Positions 17,850 to 25,312 of a stretch of DNA of 64,000 bases are shown here, piece by piece (position 1 is the first letter of the stretch; each line of letters starts with the position of its first letter). The stretch is taken from positions 4,836,001 through 4,900,000 of the forward strand of contig NC_019892.1 in assembly GCF_000242455.2 (NCBI RefSeq). Direction: 5' to 3'. This DNA comes from Singulisphaera acidiphila DSM 18658 (GTDB taxonomy: Bacteria; Planctomycetota; Planctomycetia; Isosphaerales; Isosphaeraceae). The notes beneath the pieces were generated by a model. It saw nothing but the letters and a program-made list of their open reading frames with translations, did not search any database and was not told the DNA's origin. A program made the position numbers and the translations under genes.

Positions 17850-19532
17850 ATGGGATGGAGTCGTGCCGCAATTGTCGGGATTGCCTTGATCTTCCTGGTG
17901 GCCGGGCCATCGCATGCCCAGGAATCGGCGGTCAAGGTCAAGGGACGTGTGCTGGACCAGGACGGCAACCCGATGGAGGGGGTGAACGTCGCCTCGATGT
18001 GGAGAATCCGTGAGAAGGACGGAAAGCAGGTCGGCGTTAGCGGTGTGACTACTGACGCCGAAGGGCGGTTCACCGTCAAGCTCGACTTCTATGGTCGCGA
18101 CGCGGCGCTGATGGCGATCGATTCCGACCGGAAAGTCGGGGGCTCCACGATCGTTCCCGTCGCCGATGCGAAGCGAGAGTTCGAGATCCGGGTCGCCCCC
18201 TTGGTGCGGGTTCATGGGAAGCTCGCCTCCAAGGATCTGGAAAAGGCCTTGTCCTGGACCAACGTCTATATCAATCTCTTGCCCGGCAAGATTCGGCTGA
18301 TTCAGAACTCCTCAAGACAGGGCGAATTTTCGATGCTCCTGCCGCCCGGCGAGTACGACATGAACGCCTACGGCGCCGACGTGAAGGGCATCCACAAGAC
18401 GCTCACACTTCGCGCCGAGGAGCCCGACCTCGACCTGGGCACGGTGGACTTGCCGGCGACGTTCCTCGCACTCCACAAGGGGAAGGAGCTTCCCCCCTGG
18501 TCAGTGGTCGATGCGCGGGGCGTCAAAAAGGAGGTGACCCTGGCCGACTATCGGGGCAAGTGGGTCCTGGTCGATTTCTGGGGCCACTGGTGCGGGCCGT
18601 GCGTCCGGCAGTTGGGCGAGTTGATCAACTTCTACGATGACCACGCCGCCGACCGCGACAAGTTCGAGATCCTCGCCTTCCACGACGGCTCCGTGAAGGA
18701 CTTTGCCGAGATGGACGCGAAGACCGAGCAGACCAAGAAGTCCCTCTGGCACGGCCGCGATCTGCCTTTCCCCATCCTGCTCGACGCCCCGAAGGACCCG
18801 CAAGGCGCGACGATCGAGGCCTATGGGATCCGTAGCTTCCCGACGACGATCCTGATCGACCCGGAGGGGAAGCTCGTCGGCGAGGTCAGCCCGGATTCCC
18901 TGGAGAAGAAACTGACGCCGATCCCCCTGGCCACGCGCATTTCCCGTGCCTTCGATCGCGATATTGCCCTGGGGATGAGCGCCAGTCCCCTGGCTTCGAG
19001 CCTGGAGATCCTGGGCCAGATCGCCCGCATCCCGATCACGCTGGACGAGGAGGCGCTCAAGGCGGCCGGCATCAAGGCCGACGCCTCGATGCCGCTGACA
19101 TTGAGCGGGAGTCTCTCGCTCCGGAGCTGGCTGGAACTGCTGCTCGACCCGCTCGGGCTGGAGGCAACGCCGGGCGAGGAGGGGATCATCATCGGCTCGG
19201 CGAAGCGAGGGGGTTCGGCCCGAGCGCCGTCGGAATCCCAGAAGCTCGCCGCCAGCCGGATCGAGGAGGTCCTCGGGCAGAACGTCACCTTCGACTTCAA
19301 GGACGCAACACTCGAGCAGGTGGCGGGGCACTTCGAGGCCAAGACGCATGAGAACTTCGTCCTGGACCCGGCTGGACGTCGCGCCGGGGTGATCGATCCC
19401 GAGGCCACCGTGACAGGCTCGGCCGAGGACGTCCCACTACGTCAGGCGCTTGAGGAACTGCTGAAGCCGCTCGGCCTGGTCCCCGTCGTCAAGGACGAGG
19501 TGATCCTGCTGACGAAGTCTGTAGCACCTTGA
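17850..19532 (+). CDS. Exported TlpA-like thioredoxin-fold protein with extra C-terminal repeats
   Basis: This encodes 560 residues from ATG 17850, placed seven bases after GGAGG. A signal peptide (IVGIALIFLVAGPSHAQ) is followed by a carboxypeptidase-regulatory-like beta domain (KGRVLDQDGNPMEGVNVAS, about 30-110) and a second beta-rich segment (110-205). The thioredoxin/TlpA domain (about 210-350) has the active-site motif WCGPC (Cys248, Cys251) and the cis-Pro region SFPTTILID. The C-terminus (about 365-555) holds two related modules, each with PLxxxLEILGQ/ATLEQVAGHF, a predicted internal cleft and SLRSWLELLLDPLGL or PLRQALEELLKPLGL endings. This is the pattern of secretin/TonB short N-terminal-like domains common in planctomycete proteins. 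A periplasmic thiol oxidoreductase role is inferred; partner proteins are unknown. Confidence 0.8.
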   Translation: MGWSRAAIVGIALIFLVAGPSHAQESAVKVKGRVLDQDGNPMEGVNVASMWRIREKDGKQVGVSGVTTDAEGRFTVKLDFYGRDAALMAIDSDRKVGGSTIVPVADAKREFEIRVAPLVRVHGKLASKDLEKALSWTNVYINLLPGKIRLIQNSSRQGEFSMLLPPGEYDMNAYGADVKGIHKTLTLRAEEPDLDLGTVDLPATFLALHKGKELPPWSVVDARGVKKEVTLADYRGKWVLVDFWGHWCGPCVRQLGELINFYDDHAADRDKFEILAFHDGSVKDFAEMDAKTEQTKKSLWHGRDLPFPILLDAPKDPQGATIEAYGIRSFPTTILIDPEGKLVGEVSPDSLEKKLTPIPLATRISRAFDRDIALGMSASPLASSLEILGQIARIPITLDEEALKAAGIKADASMPLTLSGSLSLRSWLELLLDPLGLEATPGEEGIIIGSAKRGGSARAPSESQKLAASRIEEVLGQNVTFDFKDATLEQVAGHFEAKTHENFVLDPAGRRAGVIDPEATVTGSAEDVPLRQALEELLKPLGLVPVVKDEVILLTKSVAP

Positions 19533-19690
19533 TGTTTGCTGGTGTAGTGAATTGAAGGTGATGATGGGGCCTCTCTGTTTCTTGGGCAGCGAGGTCCGTG
19601 TCCTCTGACGCTGGTGTTCCACGAAGTCGAACGCGATCGAGCCATTGCTCTACAGTTGACAACCCGTCGTCGCGGCATAAACTGAATAAT

Positions 19691-19756
19691 GGCGATGGGG
19701 TTCGCCAATCAATAACCGCCGCAGCCTCGTGGAAGGTTGCGGCTGATGACCCCTAC
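19691..19756 (+). ncRNA. Fluoride riboswitch (crcB motif)
   Basis: The aptamer shows the consensus layout. A P1-type stem-loop GGCGA-TGGGGT-TCGCC is followed by AATCAATAACCGCC, a P2 stem (CCGCAGCC with GGTTGCGG, loop TCGTGGAA), then CTGATGACCCCTAC. The loop GGGGT can pair with ACCCC to form the diagnostic pseudoknot. The family senses fluoride and switches on export genes. It lies 395 bases upstream of crcB on the same strand, with a hairpin between them. Confidence 0.93.
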
Positions 19757-19803
19757 CTTTGGAGAGCTGGTTCTCTTCGGGTGGGGCGATTAATGGACGA
19801 ATC

Positions 19804-19840
19804 AGGCCCTGCCGGGAGAGATCTGTTTTCGGCGGGGCCT
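19804..19840 (+). terminator. Likely expression-platform hairpin of the riboswitch
   Basis: AGGCCCTGCCG pairs with CGGCGGGGCCT over 11 pairs with one G-U, around a 15-base loop, and is followed by a weak TTTC tract. It lies 47 bases after the aptamer, a plausible position for a fluoride-controlled terminator, although the U-tract is short. Confidence 0.5.
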
Positions 19841-19871
19841 TTCGCTGCGCCCCCTTTGGGGAGTCTCTCCC

Positions 19872-20039
19872 ATGAGGGCGATCACGGTCTCCTATGTGCA
19901 CGGAGCTAGCAGTACCGAGGTAGCTTCGCACCAGGCGAAAGCCCTCGACTGGGAGTTGCTCGATCGCGTACTGCCCCACCAGGCTCTGGATGAGTACGCC
20001 ATCGGCATGGACGATCGCACCCGCCTGCAAGCGATGTAG
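19872..20039 (+). pseudogene. Truncated cytidylate kinase-like fragment
   Basis: A 55-residue frame begins MRAITVSYVHGASSTEVA and continues HQAKALDWELLDRVLP, which resembles the start of cytidylate-kinase-like P-loop proteins (typically MxVITISREYGSGGxEIA...LGWRLLDR). The P-loop equivalent GASSTEVA lacks the Gly-rich Lys/Ser pattern, and TAG at 20037 ends the frame long before a full domain of about 200 residues. GGAG lies eight bases before the ATG. It sits in the leader between the fluoride riboswitch and crcB, so it is either a decayed first gene of the operon or a short leader peptide. The family assignment rests on the N-terminal pattern only. Confidence 0.4.
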
Positions 20040-20151
20040 ATGTAAAGGAAGACCATGTCCCACGGCATAGCGATCGCGTTAGCGAGCATTGCCGTGACTC
20101 CGTCGTTGTCATGAAATCGACTGGGCTCTCTGATAAAGGGGAGGTGGTCAC

Positions 20152-20721
20152 GTGGAGACCTGGAGTAGGGCGATTGCGCTATCGGTGGGCGGCGTCCTGG
20201 GAGTCAACGCCCGATATTGGCTGGGGTATTGGATAAGCAAATGGGGGAGTTCGCACTTCCCCTGGGCGACCTTCGCGATCAACGTCTCGGGGTCGTTCGC
20301 CATTGGCTTTTTCACTGTGGCTCTGGCCCGCTGGCTGCCGCATCCCAACGTCCGTCTCTTTGTGATTACCGGCTTTCTGGGCGGATATACGACATTTTCA
20401 ACTTTCGCATATGAGTCGGTGACGCTCTGGGAGCGCGGCGAGTTAGTCTTGGCTCTCGCCAACATGACCGGCAGCGTGGTGGCAGGATTCGCGGCGGTTT
20501 TCCTGGGGATCGGCTTTGCTCATGGTGTGCTCCCCTCGACTCTGGTGCATTCCCCTCGAACTGTTCGTCAAACCGGTGTCTCTGGCGTTGAACCCGCCAC
20601 ACCTTTCTTGGTCGTGGCGAGTGAAACGACTCCCCTCGAAGCCGAGTCGGTTCCTTCGACGACGGGCGATTTTCAAGGGGTGAACCCATTGCCTGACGCG
20701 AGGAACGGGAGGCTGCCATGA
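20152..20721 (+). CDS. crcB: Fluoride ion channel/exporter CrcB (Fluc) with extended C-terminus
   Basis: This 189-residue protein starts at GTG 20152, preceded by GGGGAGG with a seven-base spacing. The first about 125 residues match CrcB/Fluc: GGVLGVNARYWLG, FAINVSGSFAIGF (conserved Asn), GFLGGYTTFSTFAYES (the Phe-box region) and four transmembrane helices. Fluc channels form antiparallel dimers that let fluoride leave the cell. About 60 extra polar residues (STLVHSPRTVRQTG... to the end) follow helix 4 and are not part of the family; Fluc proteins are usually near 125 residues. The start codon of the next gene overlaps its stop (ATGA). The upstream fluoride riboswitch supports both identity and regulation. 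Confidence 0.93.
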   Translation: METWSRAIALSVGGVLGVNARYWLGYWISKWGSSHFPWATFAINVSGSFAIGFFTVALARWLPHPNVRLFVITGFLGGYTTFSTFAYESVTLWERGELVLALANMTGSVVAGFAAVFLGIGFAHGVLPSTLVHSPRTVRQTGVSGVEPATPFLVVASETTPLEAESVPSTTGDFQGVNPLPDARNGRLP

Positions 20722-21485
20722 TCCCGCAGGAGGCAAGCCTGCTCCGTATTTACCTGAATGCCAATGAATATTGGCATGGCAAGCCCCTCTACCAAGTGGT
20801 CATCAAGACGGCGCGGGCTCGACATCTGGCGGGAGCGTCCGTCTTCCTCGTCGAAATGAGCTACGGAGCCCACCATCAGGTGCACGACGTTGCGAGCGAG
20901 TATGCCTCCTTCGAGCTTCCGGTCGTGATCGAGGTCGTCGATGCTCCCGAACGCGTGGAGGAGTTCCTGCGGCTGGAGTTGGAATCCACGGTGAGCGAAG
21001 GTCTCATCACGGTCGCCCCGGTTCGGGTCCTTCGCTATCCAGGGACGCAGAAAGACGGGGCTCACAGTCCTTCCGAGTCGGTCGGCGACATGCCGAGCTT
21101 GCGCGATCAGAACCCATCTACGAGGGGCACGACGACCATGCGAATCGAGGGCGAGGCGCAGAGGGTCACGGTCTACATCGGCAACTCCGATACCTGGCAC
21201 GGCCGCAACCTGGCCCTCACGATTGTCGAGCGGTGTCGGGAGATGGGAATGGCCGGGGCAACGGCGTCGCGAGGCGTCATGGGCTTCGGAGGCCACTCGA
21301 TCATCCACCGGGCACACCTCTTTGGCCTATCTGAGGATGTGCCCGAGCGGGTTGAGGTCGTGGATCGTCCGGAGAAAATCGCCGAACTTCTGCCGGTCCT
21401 TGATGAAATGGTCGGTGGTGGTTTGATCGTGCTGGAGGAGGTCAGAGTCATTCGTTATCTGCACGATCCGAAAACGAAAAAATGA
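20718..21485 (+). CDS. Tandem DUF190 protein
   Basis: This 255-residue protein is built of two DUF190 domains. Domain 1 (about 6-112) has LLRIYLNANEYWHGKPLYQVVIKTAR, LAGASVFLVEMSYG and PVVIEVVDAPERVEEFL. Domain 2 (about 138-250) has RVTVYIGNSDTWHGRNLALTIVERCREMGMAGATASRGVMGFG, PERVEVVDRPEKIAELL and LIVLEEVRVIRY. DUF190 has a PII-like ferredoxin fold and often sits beside crcB in fluoride-resistance loci; its biochemical role is unsettled. Its ATG overlaps the crcB stop by four bases, so translation is coupled and the two genes should be made together under the riboswitch. Most family members carry one domain; the duplication here could act as a fused dimer. Confidence 0.88.
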   Translation: MIPQEASLLRIYLNANEYWHGKPLYQVVIKTARARHLAGASVFLVEMSYGAHHQVHDVASEYASFELPVVIEVVDAPERVEEFLRLELESTVSEGLITVAPVRVLRYPGTQKDGAHSPSESVGDMPSLRDQNPSTRGTTTMRIEGEAQRVTVYIGNSDTWHGRNLALTIVERCREMGMAGATASRGVMGFGGHSIIHRAHLFGLSEDVPERVEVVDRPEKIAELLPVLDEMVGGGLIVLEEVRVIRYLHDPKTKK

Positions 21486-21510
21486 TGTGAGTGAATTTTT
21501 CGTTTTATTG
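21471..21510 (+). terminator. Hairpin ending the fluoride operon
   Basis: AAAACGAAAAA pairs with TTTTTCGTTTT around a loop that contains the TGA stop of the DUF190 gene. The final T-rich arm provides a U-tract on the plus strand, and the A-rich arm provides one on the minus strand toward the converging glycosyltransferase gene, so it may act in both directions. Confidence 0.6.
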
Positions 21511-21642
21511 GATATGGATTTTGTTTGATTTTTGTCGTGTCGGCGACAACGACGGGATCCACGGATCGGCGGGCGATAGAGAAGAGGTTCGTGAAGCCGT
21601 GCGCGGCGATGTGGCCGACGATCGAGCGACACTGTTACGGGG

Positions 21643-22743
21643 TCAGGCGCTGGGATCGGGATTGGTTCCGAAGTCGCGGCGGGAATGGCTCGGTCGGGGC
21701 CGGGGCTCATTGGTCCGGGAGCGGTGGGGGCCTCGGAGGGCCGTGTGCGGTTCCGCGAGCGAGCGTTTTTTCGGTCGGGACCGGCGAGGGGGGGCCGGGC
21801 GTGGCTTCATGACGAGATAGGTGGGCCGCTGCTTCGCTTCCAGGAAGATCATGCGGATGTATTCACCGATGATTCCCAGGCTGATGAGCTGGATTGAGCC
21901 CATGAAGAGGACGACGACGATGGTGCTCGCCCAGCCTCGCGGGGCGGAGCGGGTGCTGAAGGCGTCGATCAGAGCCCAGACCATCAGGGCGGCGGCGGAG
22001 GTGGCGGAGGCGATGCCGAGGTAGGTCACCATCCGGAGCGGGCGGCTGCTGAAGCTGACCAGGCCGTCGACCGCCAGCGCGACCAGGCGGCGGAGCGGGT
22101 ATTTGGAGGTTCCGGCCTCGCGCGCGGGGCGGTCGTAGGAGAGGCCGACCTGGCGGAAGCCGACGAAGCTTCGCAGGCCGCGAACGAACCGGAGCCGCTC
22201 GGGGAGGGCTTTCAGGGCCTCGACAACTTGCCGGTCCATCAGGCAGAAGTCGCCGCTGTCGAGCGGGATGTCGAGGTCGCTCATGGCGCGCATGAGGCGA
22301 TAGAAGGCGAAGTAGCCGAGCCGCTTGAGCACCCCTTCCTGGCGGCGGTGGCGGACGGCGTAGACCACGTCGTTGCCCTCGCGCCAGAGGGCGACCAATT
22401 CGGGGAGGAGCTCCGGCGGATCTTGCAGGTCGCCGTCCATGATCGCGACGGCCAGGCCCCGCGCATGGTCCAGGCCGGCGGTGACGGCGGCCTGATGGCC
22501 GAAGTTCCGGCTCAGGTGGAGCGCGACGAGGGCTGGGTCCGACTCCTGCAACCGAGCGATCATCCCCGGAGTCGCGTCCCGGCTGCCGTCGTTGACGAGC
22601 ACGATCTCATAGGTCATCCCCAGCGACCGCAGCGCCAGGCTCAGGCGGCGGTAGAGCTCGACGAGCGTTTCCTGCTCGTTGTGCAAGGGGACGACGACGC
22701 TGATTTCCGGCGACCCGTCCTGGGTCGTGGCAGAGTCGGACAT
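21643..22743 (-). CDS. GT2 family polyprenyl-phosphate glycosyltransferase (DPM1/GtrB-like)
   Basis: This encodes 366 residues from ATG 22743 (the frame is open to 22791). The catalytic domain begins ISVVVPLHNEQETLVELYRRL, with EIVLVNDGSRD, then LSRNFGHQAAVTAGLDHARG and the metal-binding IMDGDLQDPPE. EAGTSKYPLRRLVALAVDG and two C-terminal transmembrane helices (about 235-260 and 270-300) are typical of the GtrB/ArnC/DPM1 group. These enzymes move a sugar from a nucleotide donor onto polyprenyl phosphate at the cytoplasmic membrane, for later transfer outside. The C-terminal tail (about 60 residues, rich in Arg, Pro and Ser) is unusually long and basic. It lies on the same strand as the UDP-GlcNAc 2-epimerase gene (140-base gap), suggesting a small surface-sugar operon. 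Confidence 0.9.
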   Translation of the reverse strand: MSDSATTQDGSPEISVVVPLHNEQETLVELYRRLSLALRSLGMTYEIVLVNDGSRDATPGMIARLQESDPALVALHLSRNFGHQAAVTAGLDHARGLAVAIMDGDLQDPPELLPELVALWREGNDVVYAVRHRRQEGVLKRLGYFAFYRLMRAMSDLDIPLDSGDFCLMDRQVVEALKALPERLRFVRGLRSFVGFRQVGLSYDRPAREAGTSKYPLRRLVALAVDGLVSFSSRPLRMVTYLGIASATSAAALMVWALIDAFSTRSAPRGWASTIVVVLFMGSIQLISLGIIGEYIRMIFLEAKQRPTYLVMKPRPAPPRRSRPKKRSLAEPHTALRGPHRSRTNEPRPRPSHSRRDFGTNPDPSA

Positions 22744-22881
22744 GACGATCGGCCAGAGGCCATCCATCTTTTGGATTGAAAAGGGAACCATTCGGCGATC
22801 GGGTGGCGCGGCACTCTACCACGACTCGCGACGTTGTCGAAGGCGGATCTCACGGAATCGGGGCGGTCGCAAACGACCTAT

Positions 22882-24009
22882 TTAACCCTGCTTATCGCAT
22901 AGGGCGGCGACGATTCGAGCCGCTGCGTGGCCGTCGCCGTAAGGGTTGATCGACCGTGCCATGGCCGTGTAGGCGGCCGGGTCGGTCAGGAGGCGGCTGG
23001 CCTCCGCGACGATCTTGGCCCGGTCGGTTCCTACGAGCCGGACCGTGCCGGCGTCGATTCCCTCGGGGCGCTCCGTCGTCTCGCGGAGCACGAGGACGGG
23101 TTTGCCCAGGCCGGGCGCTTCCTCTTGCAGGCCGCCGGAGTCGGTGATCACGAAATGGCTCAGGCGGATCAGGCGGACGAACGCGAGATAGTCGAGCGGC
23201 GGCAGGAGCGTGATGCCGGAGACGCCATTGAGGAGTCGGTAGACCGGCTCTTGAACGTTCGGGTTGGGGTGGACCGGGTAGACGACCTGGACGTTGGGGT
23301 GGCTCGCGACGATCGTCCGGAGCGCTTCGCAGACTTGCTCGAGCCCCCGACCGAAGCTCTCGCGACGGTGGGCCGTGACCAGGATGATCCGTTTCTCTTT
23401 TGCTGGCAGGTCTTGGCCTTCGCCTGCGCACAAGATTCCCGAGGGTTCAGGATCGACCGAGGCGACCCATTGGATGGCGTCGATGACCGTATTGCCGGTG
23501 ACCCGGACGGTGTCGGGGGGCACCCCTTCGCGGAGCAGGTTCTCGGCGGCCCGGGAGGTCGGCGCGAAGTGCAGGTCGGCCACCACCGAGGCGACCCGGC
23601 GGTTGATCTCCTCGGGGAACGGGTGGTGCTTCTCGTAGGTCCGCAGGCCGGCCTCGACATGCCCGACCTTGACCTGGCGATAGGCCGCGGCCAGCGCCGA
23701 GGCCAGGACCGTCGTGGTGTCGCCTTGAACCAGAACCCAGTCCGGTCGCTCGACCTGGAGGATTCGGTCCATCCCTTCGATGACCGAGGCGGTGAGCCGG
23801 GCGAGCGTCTGCCCGGGGGTCATGAGGTCGAGGTCGTGGTCGGGGGCGATTCGGAACAGGTTGAGCACCTGGTCGAGCATCTGCCGGTGCTGCCCCGTGA
23901 CGCAGACCGAGGATTGAAACGTCTCCCGCCGCTCGCCCAAGGCACGGATGACCGGGCCCATCTTGATCGCCTCGGGTCGCGTGCCGATTACCGAGAGGAC
24001 CTTGATCAT
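22882..24009 (-). CDS. wecB: UDP-N-acetylglucosamine 2-epimerase (non-hydrolysing)
   Basis: This encodes 375 residues from ATG 24009, nine bases after AGGA. Family motifs are visible throughout: KVLSVIGTRPEAIKMGPV, TGQHRQMLDQVL, WVLVQGDTTTVLA, VGHVEAGLRTYEKHHPFPEEINRR (with the conserved Glu and His), TGNTVIDA, VTAHRRESFG, and near the end ITDSGGLQEEAPGLGKPVLVLRETTERPEG. It has the usual length. The enzyme interconverts UDP-GlcNAc and UDP-ManNAc, which feeds ManNAc or, with the dehydrogenase at 50271, ManNAcA into surface glycans. The frame extends a little further upstream (to 24072), but the residues there (MRHEPPCSP...) do not belong to the family. Confidence 0.93.
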   Translation of the reverse strand: MIKVLSVIGTRPEAIKMGPVIRALGERRETFQSSVCVTGQHRQMLDQVLNLFRIAPDHDLDLMTPGQTLARLTASVIEGMDRILQVERPDWVLVQGDTTTVLASALAAAYRQVKVGHVEAGLRTYEKHHPFPEEINRRVASVVADLHFAPTSRAAENLLREGVPPDTVRVTGNTVIDAIQWVASVDPEPSGILCAGEGQDLPAKEKRIILVTAHRRESFGRGLEQVCEALRTIVASHPNVQVVYPVHPNPNVQEPVYRLLNGVSGITLLPPLDYLAFVRLIRLSHFVITDSGGLQEEAPGLGKPVLVLRETTERPEGIDAGTVRLVGTDRAKIVAEASRLLTDPAAYTAMARSINPYGDGHAAARIVAALCDKQG

Positions 24010-24245
24010 CGCGTCAATTCCTTTTGCGGCAACAATCCGAGAGAGAGGCGAGCAGGGGGGCTCATGCCTCATCCCCTAAAGGGGACGCCCGGCAAGGCCT
24101 CACGATCATGACTTTGTAACGGGTCTCCCTCAAGGCCGATTCCGGGCCTGGGCGCGAAGCGAGGTGGTACGTTTGCCCCCTGTGATGCGATAGGGTAGAA
24201 CAGATTTCGTCGACTCGTCCAAGGGATGATGAGAGGGAGGGTCCG

Positions 24246-24866
24246 ATGCCGGTGAAAATCCAGGTTGTGTTCTATAGCCTTTACACCCACGTCTATCAAC
24301 TCGCCGAGGCGATTGCCGAAGGGGCGAGGGAAGTCCCCGGCGCGGAGGTGTTGTTGGCTCAGGTCGCCGAGACGCTGCCCACCGAGGTGCTCGAGAAGAT
24401 GGGGGCCGTCGAGACCAAGAAGTCGTTCGCCCACGTGCCGATTGCCGACCCGCACGCCTTGTCCGATGCGGACGGGATCATCCTCGGATCCCCCACGCGC
24501 TACGGTGCCGCGACCGCCCAGATGCAGGCGTTCCTGGACGCGACCGGCGGCCACTGGGTCAAGGGGGCACTTATCGGCAAGGTGGGGAGCGCCTTCACCT
24601 CCACCGCAAGCCAACACGGCGGCCAGGAGACGACCATCGTCCACATGCATACCTTTTTCTACCACCAGGGAATGGTGGTCGCCGGTGTCCCCTATGCGGC
24701 GAAGGAACTCTCGAACCTGGATGAGATCACGGGCGGGTCTCCCTATGGGGCCTCGACCATCGCCGGCCCGCGCGGGGAACGCACCCCGACGGCCAACGAA
24801 CTGGCCATCGCCCGCTTCCAGGGGCGGCACGTGGCCCAGATCGCGGCGAAGCTCGCTGCGCGATGA
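24246..24866 (+). CDS. wrbA: NAD(P)H:quinone oxidoreductase, WrbA type
   Basis: This 206-residue flavodoxin-fold protein matches WrbA: VVFYSLYTHVYQLAEAIAEGA binds the FMN phosphate, DGIILGSPTRYGAATAQMQAFLDATG is the second FMN loop, and KVGSAFTSTASQHGGQETTI and GGSPYGASTIAG are WrbA signatures. Length is normal. The enzyme passes two electrons from NAD(P)H to quinones and protects against oxidative stress. GGGAGGG lies six bases before the ATG. It reads divergently from the sugar epimerase gene, so the 236-base gap between them probably contains both promoters. No operon partner is seen; a decayed DUF1501 gene follows. Confidence 0.95.
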   Translation: MPVKIQVVFYSLYTHVYQLAEAIAEGAREVPGAEVLLAQVAETLPTEVLEKMGAVETKKSFAHVPIADPHALSDADGIILGSPTRYGAATAQMQAFLDATGGHWVKGALIGKVGSAFTSTASQHGGQETTIVHMHTFFYHQGMVVAGVPYAAKELSNLDEITGGSPYGASTIAGPRGERTPTANELAIARFQGRHVAQIAAKLAAR

Positions 24867-25011
24867 TCCAGCGATGATTTGAGGAGAGTTGATTCCGAGG
24901 GGGATGTGCCGGATGATGATCCAGCCGGCACGTTGTTCCCGCGTTGACAGGCTTGCCTTGACGCAGATCGAAGACCCGTGACATAGCCTGTGAATCAGAA
25001 TGCGATGTTAC

Positions 25012-25275
25012 GGAGAAAACGCAGGGCGCGACCGCTGACCGTACGCCTTCACCACGTTCGTGGCGGGGGGAGGTGTGCGGGGTGGCCAGGTTCATGGTGC
25101 CACGAACGAATTCGGTGGCTATGTGAAAGATAATAGATTGATCACCCCCCCCGACGACCTTGCGGCCACGATCCTCGATCACCTGGGGCGCGACCCTCAC
25201 CGGGAATACTGGGACGGATTCCAGCAGATCCCGCGCAAGCTCTCCGAGGGGACTCCGATCAAGACGTTCGGTTGA
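25012..25275 (+). pseudogene. C-terminal remnant of a DUF1501 protein
   Basis: In one frame the sequence reads NAGRDR, a stop (TGA 25036-25038), then PYAFTTFVAGGGVRGG and a tail with GATNEFGGYVKDNR and PPDDLAATILDHLG. These are the last about 85 residues of planctomycete DUF1501 proteins (usually 420-480 residues). The position of the stop is where intact proteins have Asn in GRDHNPYAFTTF. The upstream two-thirds of the gene are absent. A GTG at 25060 could in principle still begin a short protein, but the conserved pattern without the rest of the domain points to decay. Confidence 0.65.
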
Positions 25276-25312
25276 GCTTCGCAGCTTCTGGCCTTTTTCT
25301 TATCCTGCCGGG

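Noticed and set aside
19650..20063. A 137-residue minus-strand frame across the fluoride leader
   Set aside because: It lies antisense to a well-formed riboswitch and shows no family; the plus-strand kinase-like frame explains the region better.
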